A stretch of 64,000 nt of DNA from Solicoccozyma terricola (lineage: Eukaryota; Basidiomycota; Tremellomycetes; Filobasidiales; Piskurozymaceae), in NCBI GenBank assembly GCA_001600875.1, contig BCLD01000008.1, positions 867,123-931,122 on the forward strand. The letters run 5' to 3'. Shown here piece after piece: positions 1-11,050 of the stretch. A program made the position numbers and the translations under genes. Every line of letters begins with the position of its first letter. Position 1 is the first letter of the stretch. A model generated the notes under the pieces. It was not told the origin of the DNA. It saw nothing but the letters and a program-made list of their open reading frames with translations, and searched no databases.

Positions 1-625
1 GATCCTATTTCAATAGGTGGAAAACGGGGGGGAAACAAAAAAGATTTTAAAAAGCAAAAAGCAAAAAGAAAAAAGCAAAAAAGGAGGGATGGAAATGGAA
101 ATGGAAAATGGAAAATGGAAAAACGATGTTGATAGTCAGCCTTTTCGTGTTTTTTTCTTTCAACGAATTTCATTTCAATCTCTCCTCATATCTCCTATAC
201 CTTCTCCCGGGCAAAAAAAAAGGTTCCCTCCACTCCACACCACCGCGAAACGAAAAAAAAGAACTCACCAAAGCAACCAAAAAAACAGACAACAACATTG
301 CTGAATAAACAATATACAACTTGATCCCTGACAAATGACCTTGTTGATGATGATTATTATTATGTTCAGAAGTACCAATCGAACCTGTTGATTTTTCATG
401 ATGGTTTCCATCCACAATACCATCACCATCACCAACTCCCACTCCCAAATCCGCACCAGCACCAGCAGCTGGAGATTTAGACTCTCGGAAAGTAGATTCA
501 GTGGTAGTCATACCCTGATCTGGATCTGGATCTACATCCGGTGTTAAATGGAATGAAGATTTGTTTGATTCGGTGGGAGAGTCGGGAGTGGGTACGAGGG
601 TGTGTGGTTGTGAGGTTGTCGTCAT
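1..625 (-). CDS. MFS drug/H+ transporter, 5' end (truncated by window edge)
   Basis: Partial gene read leftward from the ATG at 625. Exon 1 (625-269) encodes an N-terminal cytosolic tail of about 95 residues, rich in Ser/Thr/Pro/Asp, with a His/Asn run. A first membrane segment follows (LYIVYSAMLLSVFLVAL). This matches the opening of TM1 in fungal DHA2-type major facilitator exporters, where the next residues are normally DQT. The intron 268-5 starts GTGAGT and ends AAATAG. The four bases left at the edge (4-1) read GATC, which would begin the expected Asp-Gln codons. The intron (264 nt) is long for this genome and A/T-rich. Substrate cannot be told from the tail. Family assignment rests on one membrane segment plus the splice position, so it is probable rather than certain. 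Confidence 0.62.
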
Positions 626-878
626 GGTTAGTTAGGGGATGGTCGGGGAGGTGGGAGGTGGGAGGGTTGGGAAGGTGCAATGCGCTGCGGTGTGGTATGG
701 CTGGTTGCTGCTCGTTGATGGTTGCTACCCGATGCCGTTCGCCGATACGGAGACCGAGGCGGGGGCCACGGCGTTATGCCGATCACCGGGGGAAGGGCGG
801 GGGAAGGGCGGGGGGCACGTGGGAACAACAGCAGGTGACTAACCCGTAGTGGCGGAGGGGCGTAGGTAGGTAATAGAG

Positions 879-3473
879 TCATCCCACGCTCACTTCCATT
901 CCTACATGTATCTCCCTATCCTCATCATCCCCACCCCCACCCCCATCCCCATCCTCATCCCCCCACCGCTGCCACAACATATGTACCCCAAACTCCACTC
1001 TCCCCCTCTCATTCCTCCGTTCCCTCGCAAGTGCTACAAAAGTCTCCTTTATGATATTCCCTGTGATCGGACAGATGCAAATCATTTGACAACGACGACA
1101 TGGTGCGAGTGGGATGAATGTGTGTGGACCGATTCGGATGGGGGTTAAACCGTCTTCGATGAATGCGTTTGTTGAAAGGGGGGTAGTAGGTGGACCCGGT
1201 GGACCCGGAGGATGCCGCGGAGAAATCACGAAATTCCCTCGAAAAACATCCACATTGCATTCCCCACCTGGTTTATCCATTTGTATCCATTCCGTAACTT
1301 TTTCCACTGATGCTGAATTGATGAGTAAATAAGGTGATTCATTCGAGTAAAGAATCGGTGTTTTCCTCATTCCAATTCCAACTCCCATCGAATCTTGATC
1401 ATTACCACCACGCGTTTTCAACTTGGAGTATCGAACACCAATCGATTGTCGACGAAGTGAACAAGGTACCTCCAAATATTCTGAAAACAAACGATTAATC
1501 CTCCTTTTCTCAATTTCATCCTTCACCTCATCGAAATCCAATGGAATCACAACTTCTTCTTCACCAATCAACACTTTCATCACTTTTTCATCCTTCCAAA
1601 TAACAGGTCGTATCAATGCCATCTTGGGATACGTCTTTTGACTCAATACTTTCCCAGTTTGACAAGAGATTAAAGCCCATTCACGATCGTGTAGTAGACC
1701 GTGAGTCGTTAGAGTCCAACGAGGAGGTGATTGGGAATGACAGGATTTTATAGGGTAAAGGGAGATTTTCGATAATGTGAAAGAAGGTGGGGAAGTGGAT
1801 GTCGATGTCGTCGCATTCGTCGCATTCGTTGTCGTCGTCGTTGTCGTCATCCTCATCGCCGTCGTCGTCGCCGTCGTAATCATCGCCGTCGACAACCCTG
1901 GCAAGAGCGCCTTGGACCGAACCACGAAAAACCTCTCCAACACTTCCAAAAACCTATTCACATCTCTCACCAACGTTCCAACTCCAACACTCACTCTAAC
2001 CGCTCCTTCTTCCTCACCCGTACACCCTCCACCTTCCTCCCACATCTTAACAATCTCATCCTCTGATACCCCGACTTGCTGGATTAATACACCAGGATTA
2101 CAATGACGACCTGCACGAAGATGGATATTGAGGATGGAAGCAAGTCGGGATATCTCAACGCTTGGTATTATAGTGGAAGAAGGTGTCAAAATGTTGAATA
2201 ATAGGATAGGTCCTTGATCTGTTTCTTCCATACCGACGTGAGGGGAATTAGGAGATGATGATGATTGTTCGGTCCATCGTTTATATGTCTCCGATTTGGT
2301 GTATAGCTTGACCACTGGGTTTCCATTCCAATGCTTCAACTCCATCATCCCCTTGAACAACCTCTCCGTCAACTCTTCAACCCATATTCGACGTCTATAC
2401 ATATCACTTCCAAAAACCCCATCCCACACCTCGAAAGCAGTTTTCAACCCAACGATCGCGTGATAATTCGACGTTCCATCTTCGAATGATTCCACTTGAT
2501 TCCGTCTCGGTTGTTTCCACATCATACTCGGAGTATAAGAGTCCAAAGTCCCTCCTCCGAAATACGTCTTGTTAGATAATCGAGACCATGTTGTTCGTTT
2601 CACGATTAAACATCCCAAACCTGTTGGATGACCAAGTATCTTGTACAGTGAGCAGACGAGTAGATCAGGAGCAGAGTCGTATGTGAAGGAGGATAAAGGG
2701 AACGTTTGAGACGGGGAGAGGTATGATGCTGCGTCTACCAGAATCAGAGGGCGTGGTCGGATGGTATCGTTTGAAGTCGAGCAGAGACGTCGAAGAGTTG
2801 AGAGATGACGTTGACCCGTAGCATTACATTGCAAAGGTAGAGCGATGAGTGTTGTTGAAGGTAGGTAATTTGGTAGATCCAAAGGGTCAGAGATGGGGAG
2901 AACGGTACCACCGGAGCCGAGTACGAGATCTCGTATTCCAATCAATGATGTATGCGATTCCACAGGATAGGTGAACGTTCCATCTCGCCAGTCGATAGCC
3001 TCGCCAACGAGCTTCAATCCAGCGGTCGTTCCAGACGTGAACAAAACATCCCATCCGTCTTCCGAGGTGACCCCAAATAGCCGTTGGAGGATTAGTTGAC
3101 GAGCCGCGGCGATGGCGGTCGCTGTGGTTGTTGAAGAGGGTGATTGGGAATGGGGGTTGGAAAATAGAGTGGTTGTCAGACGGTTGGCGAGCGCATGTGG
3201 GAGGGATCGTGGGAATGGAGGTGACGCAGCGTAGTCCATGTAGCATGCGTCTGCACGATATATCCAGTCAATGGAAAGAATTGCGTACGACAGCGGGCGC
3301 ACAAAGCACTTACCATCCAGATGTGGGAACTCATCCTTTCGAACCCGTTCCACCAATTCATCCCACGACTCTGCTGGTTCGTCGACACCTTCATCTGAGA
3401 TATCATCCGGGACCGAGTTGGAGGACAGATACGGCTTGACGAGTTGATAGATCCTGGACTGCATGGCGCACAA
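879..3473 (-). CDS. Molybdenum cofactor sulfurase (MOCOS, hxB-like)
   Basis: Two-domain enzyme that puts the terminal sulfur on Moco so that xanthine dehydrogenase and aldehyde oxidase become active. N-terminal two thirds is a class-V aminotransferase/NifS-like cysteine desulfurase: CYMDYAAS near residue 55, FTSGTTAGLKLV, the PLP-lysine region SLYKILGHPTGLGCLIVK, and the persulfide-cysteine loop LRAGRHCNPG. A Thr/Ala-rich linker follows. The C-terminal third is a MOSC domain (ISLYPIKSC, LLHDREWALI, CRRCQMICICP). One intron, 3313-3251 (63 nt, GTAAGT...GTGCAG), is a multiple of three and lacks stops, so the unspliced frame stays open. Splicing gives an 843-residue protein with HLDDACYMDY at the join, as the family expects. 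A second ATG lies 3 codons downstream. Head-to-head with xanthine dehydrogenase, its client. Confidence 0.92.
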   Translation of the reverse strand: MCAMQSRIYQLVKPYLSSNSVPDDISDEGVDEPAESWDELVERVRKDEFPHLDGKCFVRPLSYAILSIDWIYRADACYMDYAASPPFPRSLPHALANRLTTTLFSNPHSQSPSSTTTATAIAAARQLILQRLFGVTSEDGWDVLFTSGTTAGLKLVGEAIDWRDGTFTYPVESHTSLIGIRDLVLGSGGTVLPISDPLDLPNYLPSTTLIALPLQCNATGQRHLSTLRRLCSTSNDTIRPRPLILVDAASYLSPSQTFPLSSFTYDSAPDLLVCSLYKILGHPTGLGCLIVKRTTWSRLSNKTYFGGGTLDSYTPSMMWKQPRRNQVESFEDGTSNYHAIVGLKTAFEVWDGVFGSDMYRRRIWVEELTERLFKGMMELKHWNGNPVVKLYTKSETYKRWTEQSSSSPNSPHVGMEETDQGPILLFNILTPSSTIIPSVEISRLASILNIHLRAGRHCNPGVLIQQVGVSEDEIVKMWEEGGGCTGEEEGAVRVSVGVGTLVRDVNRFLEVLERFFVVRSKALLPGLSTAMITTATTTAMRMTTTTTTTNATNATTSTSTSPPSFTLSKISLYPIKSCHSQSPPRWTLTTHGLLHDREWALISCQTGKVLSQKTYPKMALIRPVIWKDEKVMKVLIGEEEVVIPLDFDEVKDEIEKRRINRLFSEYLEVPCSLRRQSIGVRYSKLKTRGGNDQDSMGVGIGMRKTPILYSNESPYLLINSASVEKVTEWIQMDKPGGECNVDVFRGNFVISPRHPPGPPGPPTTPLSTNAFIEDGLTPIRIGPHTFIPLAPCRRCQMICICPITGNIIKETFVALARERRNERGRVEFGVHMLWQRWGDEDGDGGGGGDDEDREIHVGMEVSVG

Positions 3474-3941
3474 AGCAGAAGTGGGTCGTCGGGACGTTGG
3501 GAATAGGAGGGAAATCTCGGCGCAATCTCATTCCCACGCGATGCGGGGAAAGCAGTTGGTTCCTGCCGATCAGTGTGTTGGACGGTAGAGATCAGGGTGG
3601 GCAGTAGTATTCAACAACATCGTCGAGGGATGATGGTCCTGCACATCCAACAGACGAAGCACTGCTTCCCTTGGCGCATAGGATTGCCCAAGCACAGTCT
3701 CCCTTTCACCCACATCAGCTGACACTTCGGCCATCGCATCTCGCCGATGATAACGGACGGGCGCGTCTACCCCGCTCAGACCGGGATATCACAACACATC
3801 CTCGTAGGTCTCCGTCTCATCTACAACACAGCGTCGTGCATACAGGGCCATAGGGAGGTTCCCTTGCCTTGAAATCCAGCATAGAATACCCGGCCCGGAC
3901 ATCGCCCACCAACCAACACCTTTGCTCCTACCTTTTCCAAC
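3474..3941. promoter_or_regulatory. Shared upstream region of MOCOS and xanthine dehydrogenase
   Basis: 468 bp between the two start codons of a divergent pair, so it must hold both promoters. A TCGG half-site (3728-3731) and a CCGA half-site (3745-3748) form an inverted pair with a 13-bp spacer, immediately followed by GATAA (3750-3754). Fungal purine activators of the UaY type bind TCGG-N6-CCGA and nitrogen GATA factors bind HGATAR. The spacer here is longer than the known UaY spacing, so the resemblance is suggestive only. No convincing TATA box seen. Confidence 0.5.
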
Positions 3942-6900
3942 ATGGCCACCACTCTCACTTACACCGCTCCTGCACAATTCACCACCAACACCCTCACATT
4001 TTCCCTCAACTCCACTCGGATAACTCTATCCAACCCTGACCCCGATCTCACACTCCTCGAGTTCATACGGGGTCAAGGTCTGACAGGCTCCAAACTCGCA
4101 TGTGGAGAGGGAGGATGTGGAGCTTGCACGGTGGTCATCGGTCACCTTGTCAATGGAACTCCACGGTATCGAAGCGTCAACGCGTGTCTCGCACCACTCA
4201 TCTCGGTTCATGGGGCACACGTACTCACGATAGAAGGCATTGGATCCTCCAAACACCCTCATCCTCTACAGGAACGGTTAGCGAAGATGTTTGGATCTCA
4301 ATGTGGTTACTGTACGCCCGGTATCGTGATGGCTTCATACGCAATGTTTAGAAACGGCGGATACGGGAAGATGACTTGCAAACAGATCGAGGAAGGAATG
4401 GATGGAAACTTATGCAGATGTACGGGTTACAGACCTATCCTCGATGCGTTCAAGACGTTCGCTGTCGATGCACCAAGGATGGACAACGTGACCATCACGA
4501 ATTCGGAATCATCGTCGGAGAGCTCAGCGGGGCCTGCCACACCGCCAGAGGAAGACCCTCTGCTTCCTATTCCGTACAAGTCAGCTACCGTAGTGGAGGG
4601 ACACAAGAACGCTACGACGAGCATACTGGACGGCAACCAGCCCATGACATGCGGCATGGGCGTCGATTGCTGTCGTATGAACGGAAAGGCATGCGGAGGA
4701 ACCGACGAGGAGCCACCAAAGTTAATACCAGGCATCCCTAGGTTCACTTTCAAATCTTACGATCCGTCCGCCGAACCGATTTTCCCGCCATGGTTGAAGA
4801 GACTTGACTTGAGAACACAGGATCTCGTGCTCGTACAGAGAAAGAGGGTGAGAGCTATGCCTCATGACTTGGACGACGGGTATACAGAGGGCGAGGGACA
4901 AGATGTCGTTGGGTCGGTGTGGCTACGACCAGGCTCGGTAGACTCACTCATCGCGTGTGTAAAGGCCCATCCGAACGCCAAGATTCGAGCGGGGAACTCT
5001 GAGACTGGTATCGAGAAGAAGTTCAAGGGCGTAGCGTTCCCCGTATCGATATACGTATCAGATCATCTCTCCCAATTGGCAACATTCGAGGTGTCGGAAG
5101 AGGGCATGAGGGTTGGGAGCACGCTGCCATTGACCGATGTAGTTGCAGGCTGCAAGGCGGCGCTCATGGATGTCAAGGGCGAAGGGGCTAGGTTCATCCT
5201 CCAAGCGGTCCTGGACAACCTCGCGCATTTTGCTGGTACGCAGATCAGGAATACGGCGACGGTAGCAGGGAATATCAGTACGGCCTCACCGATCTCCGAT
5301 CTCAATCCCGTCTGGGTGGCGAGCAAGGCTGTCCTGCACTACCTGGACACAGACGCTACGGAACACTCTGTCAACATGCGTGACTTCTTCCTTGGTTACC
5401 GAGAGACTGCCTTGCCGGTGGGCGGCATCATCACCAGCTTGGAAGTACCCTTCCCAGCTTCTACTTCCCGCGTCTTCACCAAGGCTTACAAGCAGTCAAA
5501 ACGAAAGGACGACGATATCGCCATCGTGACGTGTTGTCTGCGGGTGGAGTTGGACAACGACGACCTCGTTCGTGACATCTCTATTGTCTTCGGGGGCATG
5601 GGGCCAATCACCATGCAGAGTAAGGAAACGGAGACGTTCCTGTTGGGCAAAAAGTGGGGAGAAGAAAGCGTACTTTACGAAGCGATGCGTGTGATGGCAT
5701 CGCGAGATTACGCTCTACCGTACAGCGTCCTGGGAGGTATGGGAGTCTATCGCAAGAGCCTCGCCATCGGTTTCTTCGCTCGATTCTGGGCGGAAGTCGC
5801 TGGCAAAGCTCCCGCCGAGTTCTCCGACATTACCGAGACAATCCATCGTGGCGTCTCCTCCGGTCAACAAGATCTCGAAGACGTCGACCTCCGCAAGGTC
5901 GTTGGGCAATCGGTGGCCCACCTATCCTCGCTAAAGCAAGCCGCGGGAGAAGCCGAATACACCGACGATTTTGCCCCTGTCCATAACCAGCTCTTCTGCG
6001 CCCTCATCGTTTCGCAGAAACCCCATGCCAAGATCCTTCGAATCGATACGAGCAAGGCCCTCGCCATGGAAGGAGTCGTCGATGTCGTCTTCAAGGAGGA
6101 TGTCCCAGGGTCCAACGTTTGGTGCCCGCCCGCTATGGACGACATATTCTTTGCAGATGGCGAAGTACACACTGTTGGCCAAATAATCGGCGCGATCGCT
6201 GCAGACACCAAATCGCATGCGCAAGCCGCTGCCAAGGCCGTTGTCATCGAGTACGAGGACCTGCCCTACATCCTGACCATCGACGAAGCCATCGCGGCCG
6301 ACAGCTACTTCAAGCCAAGACCAGTGTTGAATCGTGGTGACATTGAGAAATTGGAAGACACATCCGACTACGTCCTCGAGGGCGTTTTCAAGATGGGCGG
6401 CCAGGAACACTTCTATCTAGGCACCCACGGGTCCCTGGTCATTCCGCACCCCGAGGACGACGAGATGACAGTCTGGTCTGCCACTCAGAATCCAACGGAG
6501 ACGCAGGTCTTCGTGGCATCTGCTCTTGGTATTCCTCAAAACCGGGTGACATGCAGAGTCAAACGGCTGGGAGGAGGATTTGGAGCCCTGGAAACCCGAA
6601 GTATCATGTTTGCCGTGCCCGCAGCCGTCCTGGCAAAGAAATTGAAACGACCGGTACGGATTCACCTGGATCGCGATGAGGACATGGTCATATCAGGTGA
6701 GGAAGACCAAAATGACGTCGGTTCGTGGCGGTGGGCTCACGATCCCGATTGCTACAGGTCAACGGCACCCGTTCTCCGTTACCTACAAGATTGGCTTCAA
6801 CAAGGATGGCAAGATCACCGGCCTAGTTGCGAAGGTATACAATAATGGAGGGTACAGTCAGGATCTTAGTCAAGCCGTACTCGAGCGTGCAATGACACAC

Positions 6901-8694
6901 AGTGAATGACTTGTCTTCAGCACACATCCTCCAAGTACTGACTATCCACCATCACAGTCGACAACTGCATGAACATCCCGAACATTCGAGTTGAAGGCTT
7001 CATTTGCAAAACTAACACGATGTCCAATACTGCATTCAGAGGGTTTGGTGGTCCTCAGGTGAGCTTCCTTCCGCACGTCCCTCCACCACTTTACTTAACT
7101 CCTGGGTCGTACAGGGGATGGTCATGCACTGTGCAATCATGTGCGCGGTCGCCGACAAACTTGGCATCACCCTCGACCGCCTGTCCGAGATCAACATGTA
7201 TGCCGAAGGTGACCGCACGCACTTTGGCCAAGAACTAGTGGACTGGAACGTCCCAACTATGTGGAAGCAGATCCGGGAGTCAGCCGACTATGAGAACAGA
7301 GTCACAGCAGTCCGCAAGTTCAATGCCCAGCATAGATGGAAGAAGCGTGGAATCGCACTCATCCCAACAAAGTTCGGAATCTCGTTCACCGCATTGATGC
7401 TCAATCAGGGCCATGCACTGGTCCATATATATTCGCATGATGGTTCGGTTATGGTTGCACATGGTGGTGTCGAGATGGGCCAAGGTCGGTGAAACTCGTT
7501 TTATTCTTGTGTGATTCATATCGCTGACAGCACTGAATCTAGGACTTCACACCAAGATGGCTCAGGTAGCAGCGACTGAGCTTGGCATACCGCTGGAGAA
7601 AATTCACATCCAGGAGACCAACACGATGACCGCCGCCAACACCTCAGCAACGGCAGCTTCCGCTTCGAGTGATCTTAATGGTGAGTTGTAACACCTCCTT
7701 GCCCTGTCTTTTTCCTAAACCCTTGTCTTCTTCCTTGTTCCAGGCATGGCGATCAAGAACGCCTGCGACCAGCTCAACGCCCGTCTCGAGCCGTATCGAA
7801 CAAAGATGATAGGCGCCACCTGGGAACAAATCTGTCACGCCGCGTACTTTGACCGTATCGATCTTTCATCGACCGGTTTCTACCGTACTCCGGACATTGG
7901 TTTCGACTGGAAAACGCAGACGGGACATCCCTTCTTTTACTTTACACAGGGAGTGGGTGTTTCCGAGGTTGAGGTGGATTGCTTGACGGGGGATTCTACA
8001 GTGTTGAGAGCGGATGTTGTGATGGATATTGGACGGAGTATCAACCCTTCGGTGGACATTGGTGAGTAGTATGAGTGCACCCTGTTCTCATCGCGCTGAC
8101 GATGAGAAATTTCTTTTCAATAGGGCAAGTGGAAGGAGCCTGGGTGCAAGGTTTCGGTGGGTTTGATGATTGTTTTTTTCATCACAGGCGCCTACCGGTT
8201 CTCACCTTTGTTGATCCACCTTCAAACAGGCTTGACCACGATGGAAGAGTCGCTGTGGCTGAACAACGGGCAACTGTTCACCAGGGTCGGTCTCGCGCTT
8301 TGGTGGAGAATCCAGACTGTCAGAGCTGAATTTATCTTCTCCGTTGTAGGGCCCCGGCGCATACAAAATTCCTTCATTCCTAGACGTTCCTCAAGATTTC
8401 CGTGTTGCATTTCTCAAGGGACCTGCGCGGAAGATCGAGCACTTGAAGACCATTCAATCCTCCAAGGGCGTCGGAGAACCGCCTCTCTTCCTCGGTGCCA
8501 CAGTGTTTTTCGCTATCCGCAACGCCATCGCTTCCGCCCGCAAAGACAACGGTCTGGATGGACCGTGGAATCTGTATTCCCCAGCCACGCCGGAGCGTAT
8601 CAGACTCGCCATCGGAGACCCACTCCTCGATATTGCGAAGGAGGGATGTGAGCCAACGGAAGGAGAAAAGTCGTTCTTCGTCTCGATCTACTAG
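3942..8694 (+). CDS. Xanthine dehydrogenase (hxA-like)
   Basis: Molybdo-flavoenzyme oxidising hypoxanthine and xanthine to urate in purine catabolism; cytosolic or peroxisomal. Nine exons: 3942-6696, 6758-6901, 6958-7058, 7115-7484, 7543-7680, 7744-8061, 8124-8156, 8230-8285, 8350-8694. They sum to 1419 residues, near the fungal length. N-terminal [2Fe-2S] domains show CGEGGCGAC, then CGYCTPG and CRCTGYR. A linker of about 100 residues holds a Cys-rich insert ([19 protein letters not shown]). The FAD domain has [17 protein letters not shown]. The Moco domain has [39 protein letters not shown] and [13 protein letters not shown]. The last region has [10 protein letters not shown], with the catalytic-Glu context expected of the family. 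Two introns (from 7485 and 8286) use the unusual donor GTCGGT. Starts opposite its activating partner MOCOS. Confidence 0.95.
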
Positions 8695-9326
8695 TACCTG
8701 TGGCGAGAGGGTGGTGGTTGTACCTGTTACCTAATGAAATAACGTGGATCCGCGGATTCATGGGCATGCCAAGCGCAGTGTGCCGTCCTCAGCTATGTGC
8801 ATGTCATATCATCCTAGTGGTCCATGCTTGCCGTCTCTACATGCACAAGCATGCTCATCGGCCATTGGACTCAAGGTTGTTGATTTGATATTTCCAGTGA
8901 GCCAGCAAGGGGGAAAGGGATCAGGAATGGATGATCTGTTGAAACTGACGGTGTGGTGGTCTGGTGGTGGTGTCAGGAAATACGACCTCGTCATGCGATC
9001 TTGGAGGTGTATCATTCCCTTCGAGAGGTCATGTGGGATGAGTATGTAGAAGATAAGGAACAATGAGAAGAGCCGGGGGAATATCTCCGTTGTAACAAAA
9101 TAGAACAGTGGAAGATCAAAATTCACCCGCCAAGACTCATCCCAAGCAGTATCCCAGGAACGAACTCTGAATCCAACAAGGAAGAATTTGCATAGTAGTC
9201 TCCTCCCTCCATTTTTGGAAGGAAAGTCGGAAGGGACATGATAACTATTACAAAGCCCGTTCCTCCCTCATCCCTCCTAACCAAAAGAAAGAACAACACC
9301 TCAAAAGTAACGATAAAATATGTTCC
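8695..9326. other. Intergenic, convergent 3' ends of XDH and RPL21
   Basis: About 630 bp between two convergent stop codons. It should hold both 3' untranslated regions. Short open frames here have no recognisable family and no splice-supported extension. No other feature seen. Confidence 0.6.
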
Positions 9327-10058
9327 TTAGATGGTGGTCTCGTAGGCGATTGGGACGATAGACTCGGGGAGGTTACCCTTGATAGAGACGTGACGTGCCT
9401 CACGGGGTTGAGCAGGGAGACGCTTAAGTTGAACGTGTTCTAAAGGAAAAGAAAAAGAAAAGAAATCACAAACATCAGTAACCCTGTTCACATGCAGTAC
9501 CGACACCATACCAAGGCACCCTTCCAAAAACTCACCTCCCTTCGCCTTGGCCTCCCTCTTCTTGGCAGCGTTGCTCTTAACCCTGTCCAAGAACTCTTGC
9601 CTGCACTTGGAGTGCTTGACATGCTCAACACGGAGGTTGACACGTTTCTCCATGTATCGACCGTTGACGATCTTGTAGCAGATAACTCCGACACCACGTG
9701 GGGTAACGTTGTATACGATACCGGTCTTACCGTGGTAGTCTGTGCAGAGAAGATGGGGAGAAAGCGTGTGAGTGGGAAGTGGTGGGAGTGATTGCAAGGG
9801 AAAATGGGAGACGTACACTTGTGGGGCATACCCTTCTGCTCAGCGGAGTTGGCCTTGATATCGACGATATCACCAACACGGTAAGTAGTGAGGTAGGTAG
9901 ACATGGCGATACCACCGTGCTCTATTGAACCACAAGATGGAGATAACGAGCATCAGCATGGGGGATTGGGGATGAGGTATGAGAAGAGGTAACATACCCT
10001 TGAAGCCTCGCTTGAACATGTGACGCGTTCGCGCCCTCATACCGAAGGAGTGAGGCAT
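9327..10058 (-). CDS. RPL21: 60S ribosomal protein L21 (eL21)
   Basis: Component of the large cytosolic ribosomal subunit. Four exons on the minus strand: 10058-9998, 9921-9817, 9739-9536, 9439-9327, giving 160 residues, the usual eukaryotic length. Diagnostic stretches are [35 protein letters not shown], the join [34 protein letters not shown], and the C-terminal [15 protein letters not shown]. Each exon join restores a conserved codon (for example AAG-T|AC-TAC gives KYY), which fixes the splice sites. Introns are short (75-97 nt). The gene is divergent from RPS9. Confidence 0.95.
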
Positions 10059-11050
10059 TTTGATGGATTATTTCTTGATCTGTTGAAAAAAAGAGAGAGA
10101 GAGAAGGGTCGATGGGTTAGCGCTCAGTGTGGATAATTGGATAGGGTCTTGCATCTCCACAGCTTTCAGATGATCTAGTGTTCGTGACACAATAATTGAA
10201 CGAGACCGGTCATCTAGCATCGTCCTCCATTCCGTCACTGTGTCTCAGCACAGTGCCCTGTGCATATCGACACCATGGTCCACGAGGTCGAATCCACCGA
10301 TGAGGACAAATCCAAGAGACACCATTTCTAGTCTTCCTTCTCATTTGAAAACCTTGCCAAATCCTCCATCATCTGTTTCAACCCACGTTCTGTAGGGTTA
10401 TTTGAAACGACGATATTGGGTAGATGTTTCCTAGGTGACTCTCTTCTTGTTGATAACATCCTCCTTATTCCCATGACCGGTGTATAAAGCGTTTTTCGTT
10501 CCTTTTCTGTCGTGGACGTGATTGAATCTTGCAAGGTGCAAGGCCTCGCCGATAGACGATCCGTTCCCCTTCATCCGAATGTATCCTCCATACCACTATC
10601 CTCGACTGTATAGCAGCACGATGCACTGTCTGACTCTCGACACTCACGATAATCCGTCCGGTGGTGGTGTTGGGTGGTGGTGATTCAACCTATCGGGCTG
10701 TTCTACGGGGGGGAGCTGGTAGGCGATGGGAGGGGATTGGGTGGGCGAGCCGTCACGTGGAGGAATAGGGGGGAATTGGGCGTCGGCGTTAAGCCAGTTG
10801 GGACCCCGAGCTTATCTCCGACGGCGTCCTGGGCGGGTGCGCTTGGAATCGACACCGCGCCTGCGACTATTTCTGCACCAACCCATCCGCGCTTAGCCCG
10901 CTTTCCCCTCACGGGCCCTACCCAACCCACCCTCAATCCCAAGTCCCCCCGCCGTAGCCACCTACTCCTTCAAACCATCAAGACAATGTAAGTCTCATAT
11001 GTCCCATCTGCACGACATCACTTCGTACTAACCCACATCTCACTCACCAG
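10059..11050. promoter_or_regulatory. Divergent upstream region of RPL21 and RPS9
   Basis: About 990 bp between the start codons of two ribosomal-protein genes read in opposite directions, so both promoters lie here. A probable 5'-UTR intron of RPS9 runs 10988-11050 (GTAAGTCTC...CTCACCAG), ending right at the start codon. No TATA box or recognised factor site could be fixed by eye. Small open frames inside (10328-10534, 10703-10942) look non-coding. Confidence 0.6.
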
